NCBI GenBank assembly: GCA_023128855.1
Contig: JAGMDE010000107.1
Span: 1 to 6,255, forward strand
Source: Thermoplasmatales archaeon
GTDB taxonomy: Archaea; Thermoplasmatota; E2; DHVEG-1
Direction: 5' to 3'
Length of the DNA stretch: 6,255 nt
Below are positions 4,760-6,255 of the stretch, in pieces; the first letter of the stretch is position 1, and the number at the start of each line of letters is the position of its first letter. Both the position numbers and the translations under genes were made by a program. Below the pieces are notes generated by a model. It did not search any database. It saw nothing but the letters and a program-made list of their open reading frames with translations, and had not been told where the DNA came from.

Positions 4760-6255
4760 AATTATTGATAAACTTCCATCGATATTACATACATTATCAT
4801 TTATATCTTTAGCACTAACAGTTATTACATATAGTCTGAACGCCTGAGTCCAAGTATGCGTAAACTTTTGATCCACCCCTGATGGATATGGGCCTAACCA
4901 ACCGGTTGTTTCATCACCCCAATTTATCTTATAAAATACGTCTTCCCCTTCAGGGTCTTTAGCACGTATTGTATATTCAGTCGGTTGATTTACACCCACA
5001 ATGGTGGGACCTTGTATAAGAGGAGTACCAGGTGGTTTGTTACTTCCTCCATCAGTGGTAATGAAATCCCATACCGGCCCTGCCGATTGTTGACCATGAC
5101 TATCTATTGCAATTACCTTCCAATAATATTTTAGATTATAAGTCAAACCTGACACAGGATAGGAAGTACTATCAAGATTACGTTTCCATATAGGTGGATT
5201 ACTAGTTGTTCCAAAGTATAAATCATATAGAACTGTATCACCAGGATTTGGATCACCACCACTCCAGCTAAGAGTTATGTCTATAGGTACATCTGTAGCA
5301 CCATCTGCCGGATTTGGATTGCTCGGAGTATAAGGTGGGTCATTATCACCTGTTGTAAAACTCCATTTTGGACCTGCCTTTGTTTCACCATAAACATCCT
5401 CTGCAACTATCTTCCAATAATACTTTGTATCAAAATCCAACGCTCCAGGATCATAACTGTATTCTGGATAGCCAACGTATACTAACGGTGGATCACTACT
5501 CTCTCCAAAATAAATATCGAAAACTAAATCATCGCCGTTTGGATCTGTGCAAGTCCAAGATATATCAGCATGAATATCAACATTAGTTGCTCCATTTGAT
5601 GGTGAAGGATTGGATGGACTGTTTGGTGGATCATTATCCCCTGTTGTAAAACTCCATATTGGCCCTTGAGAAGTTGCACCCCATTCATCTTCTGCAACAA
5701 TCTTCCAATAATATGTTGTTTCAAATTCCATAGTTCCAGGTTCATAAGTTGTTTGTGGTAGATTAGTAGCAACTAAAGGAGGATTACTAGTTGTACCAAA
5801 GTACACATCATAAAACAAATCATCACCATCTGGATCATTACATGTCCAAGATAAATCAACATCAACTCCAACATTTGTAGCACCATTAGACGGTGAAGGA
5901 TTGCTTGGTGGATCTGGAGCTGTATTAATCCAGGTTGTAAAATGCCATATAGAGCCAGTTGTTGATGCACCATTATCATCATGTGCTACTATCTTCCAAT
6001 AATAAGTATCCCCATAATCCATGGTGCCTGGATCATAGGTAGTTTCAGTAATTCCAGATGCGATCAAAGGTGGGTTACTACTCTCTCCGAAATACACATC
6101 ATATGTTAACGGGTCACCATCAGGATCACTACAAGTCCAAGAAAGATCTGCATCTACATCTACATCAGTTTCTCCATTTTCTGGGTCAGGGTTACTAGGT
6201 GGATTCGGAGGATCGTTTTCTAACCAAGTAACACTCCAATGATCAAGTTCAGGAG
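4628..6255 (-). CDS. C-terminal part of a secreted or surface protein with Fn3-like repeats and a PKD-like domain
   Basis: An open frame enters from the right edge and ends at TAA 4630-4628, giving 541 residues here; the N-terminus, and any signal peptide, lie outside. In window numbering, residues 1-13 are the end of one repeat, then come four tandem 97-residue Fn3-like repeats (14-110, 111-207, 208-304, 305-401). Each runs PSNPxPxxGATxV, LSW, DP(D/N)xGD, YDVYFG, YYWKIVAxD, then WxFTT. Residues about 407-499 form a PKD-like beta domain with INWGDE near 444-449 and FTHTW near 464-468. The last 43 residues are PRSINP followed by alternating basic and hydrophobic stretches, with DHPMFSFFLKF inside. 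The acidic composition and DPDGD loops suggest an extracellular, perhaps calcium-binding, adhesive or S-layer-associated role; no catalytic domain is visible. A GTG at 6097 is internal to a repeat and is not the start. Overall type is secure, precise function unknown. Confidence 0.9.
   Translation of the reverse strand, partial: PELDHWSVTWLENDPPNPPSNPDPENGETDVDVDADLSWTCSDPDGDPLTYDVYFGESSNPPLIASGITETTYDPGTMDYGDTYYWKIVAHDDNGASTTGSIWHFTTWINTAPDPPSNPSPSNGATNVGVDVDLSWTCNDPDGDDLFYDVYFGTTSNPPLVATNLPQTTYEPGTMEFETTYYWKIVAEDEWGATSQGPIWSFTTGDNDPPNSPSNPSPSNGATNVDIHADISWTCTDPNGDDLVFDIYFGESSDPPLVYVGYPEYSYDPGALDFDTKYYWKIVAEDVYGETKAGPKWSFTTGDNDPPYTPSNPNPADGATDVPIDITLSWSGGDPNPGDTVLYDLYFGTTSNPPIWKRNLDSTSYPVSGLTYNLKYYWKVIAIDSHGQQSAGPVWDFITTDGGSNKPPGTPLIQGPTIVGVNQPTEYTIRAKDPEGEDVFYKINWGDETTGWLGPYPSGVDQKFTHTWTQAFRLYVITVSAKDINDNVCNIDGSLSIIVPRSINPMARIFSRLIEKLQDHPMFSFFLKFIFYSPMFQRILE
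5051..6214 (-). repeat. Four tandem 291-bp units encoding 97-residue Fn3-like domains
   Basis: Units are 6214-5924, 5923-5633, 5632-5342 and 5341-5051, all the same length and in frame. On the plus strand TTCCAATAAT recurs once per unit (near 5112, 5411, 5703 and 5995), encoding the YYWK core. Protein identity is high, but shared codons often differ at third positions: the Ser-Asn-Gly-Ala-Thr-Asn-Val stretch is spelled differently in units 2 and 3. The units therefore look like old duplications kept similar by selection on the protein. Unit 4 is the most divergent, with SGGDPNPGD in place of the TCxDPDGD loop. Confidence 0.85.

Noticed and set aside
5368..5982. Several 69-82 residue open frames on both strands within the repeat gene
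   Set aside because: They recur because the underlying 291-bp repeats recur and are rich in Leu, Gln, Met and His from out-of-frame reading; the Fn3-like frame is clearly the real one.
5051..6214. CRISPR-like array because of the regularly recurring TTCCAATAAT
   Set aside because: The period is 291 bp, the 'spacers' are themselves homologous and the whole region is one coding frame; it is a protein domain repeat.

Overview
The window is AT-rich DNA (roughly one third G+C by eye), most likely from an anaerobic archaeon. The evidence is a homocysteine pathway typical of methanogens and related anaerobes, an archaeal-type HTH-CBS regulator, first genes with a TATA-like box about 26-30 bases from the start codon and no Shine-Dalgarno (SD) sequence, and a secreted protein built of Fn3-like repeats of a kind I associate with sediment Thermoplasmata-type Euryarchaeota. 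The lineage is inference; no rRNA or other marker is present.

Region 1 (1-3922, minus strand) is a tightly packed four-gene operon, read right to left: a COG1900/DUF39 homocysteine-biosynthesis protein (2735-3922), a COG2122/UPF0280 ApbE-like protein (2020-2748), aspartate-semialdehyde dehydrogenase (960-2024) and aspartate kinase (958 down to the left edge, incomplete). Genes overlap or nearly touch, and each internal gene has a strong SD inside the gene before it. Together they would carry aspartate through aspartyl phosphate and aspartate semialdehyde to homocysteine, with sulfur added by the COG1900/COG2122 system instead of the homoserine route. The NIL/ferredoxin partner known from methanogens is not in the window. 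The asd gene has no ATG, GTG or TTG at a plausible start and seems to use ATT or ATA.

Region 2 (3923-4013) is a 91-base divergent promoter region with a TATA-like element for each side and an inverted repeat (TTATTC-N6-GAATAA) between them, a candidate operator.

Region 3 (4014-4562, plus strand) encodes a complete 182-residue protein with an XRE-type DNA-binding domain and two CBS domains. Its divergent position, and the fact that COG1900 relatives such as MJ0100 carry their own SAM/MTA-binding CBS pair which this one lacks, suggest a methionine/SAM-sensing regulator of the homocysteine operon. This is inference.

Region 4 (4628-6255, minus strand) is the C-terminal part of a large, probably extracellular protein: the end of one Fn3-like repeat, four full repeats of exactly 97 residues each, a PKD-like domain and a short amphipathic or hydrophobic tail that may be a cell-surface sorting signal. 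It converges with the regulator gene across a 65-base gap. No RNA genes, CRISPR arrays or mobile elements were seen, and no non-coding stretch exceeds 100 bases.
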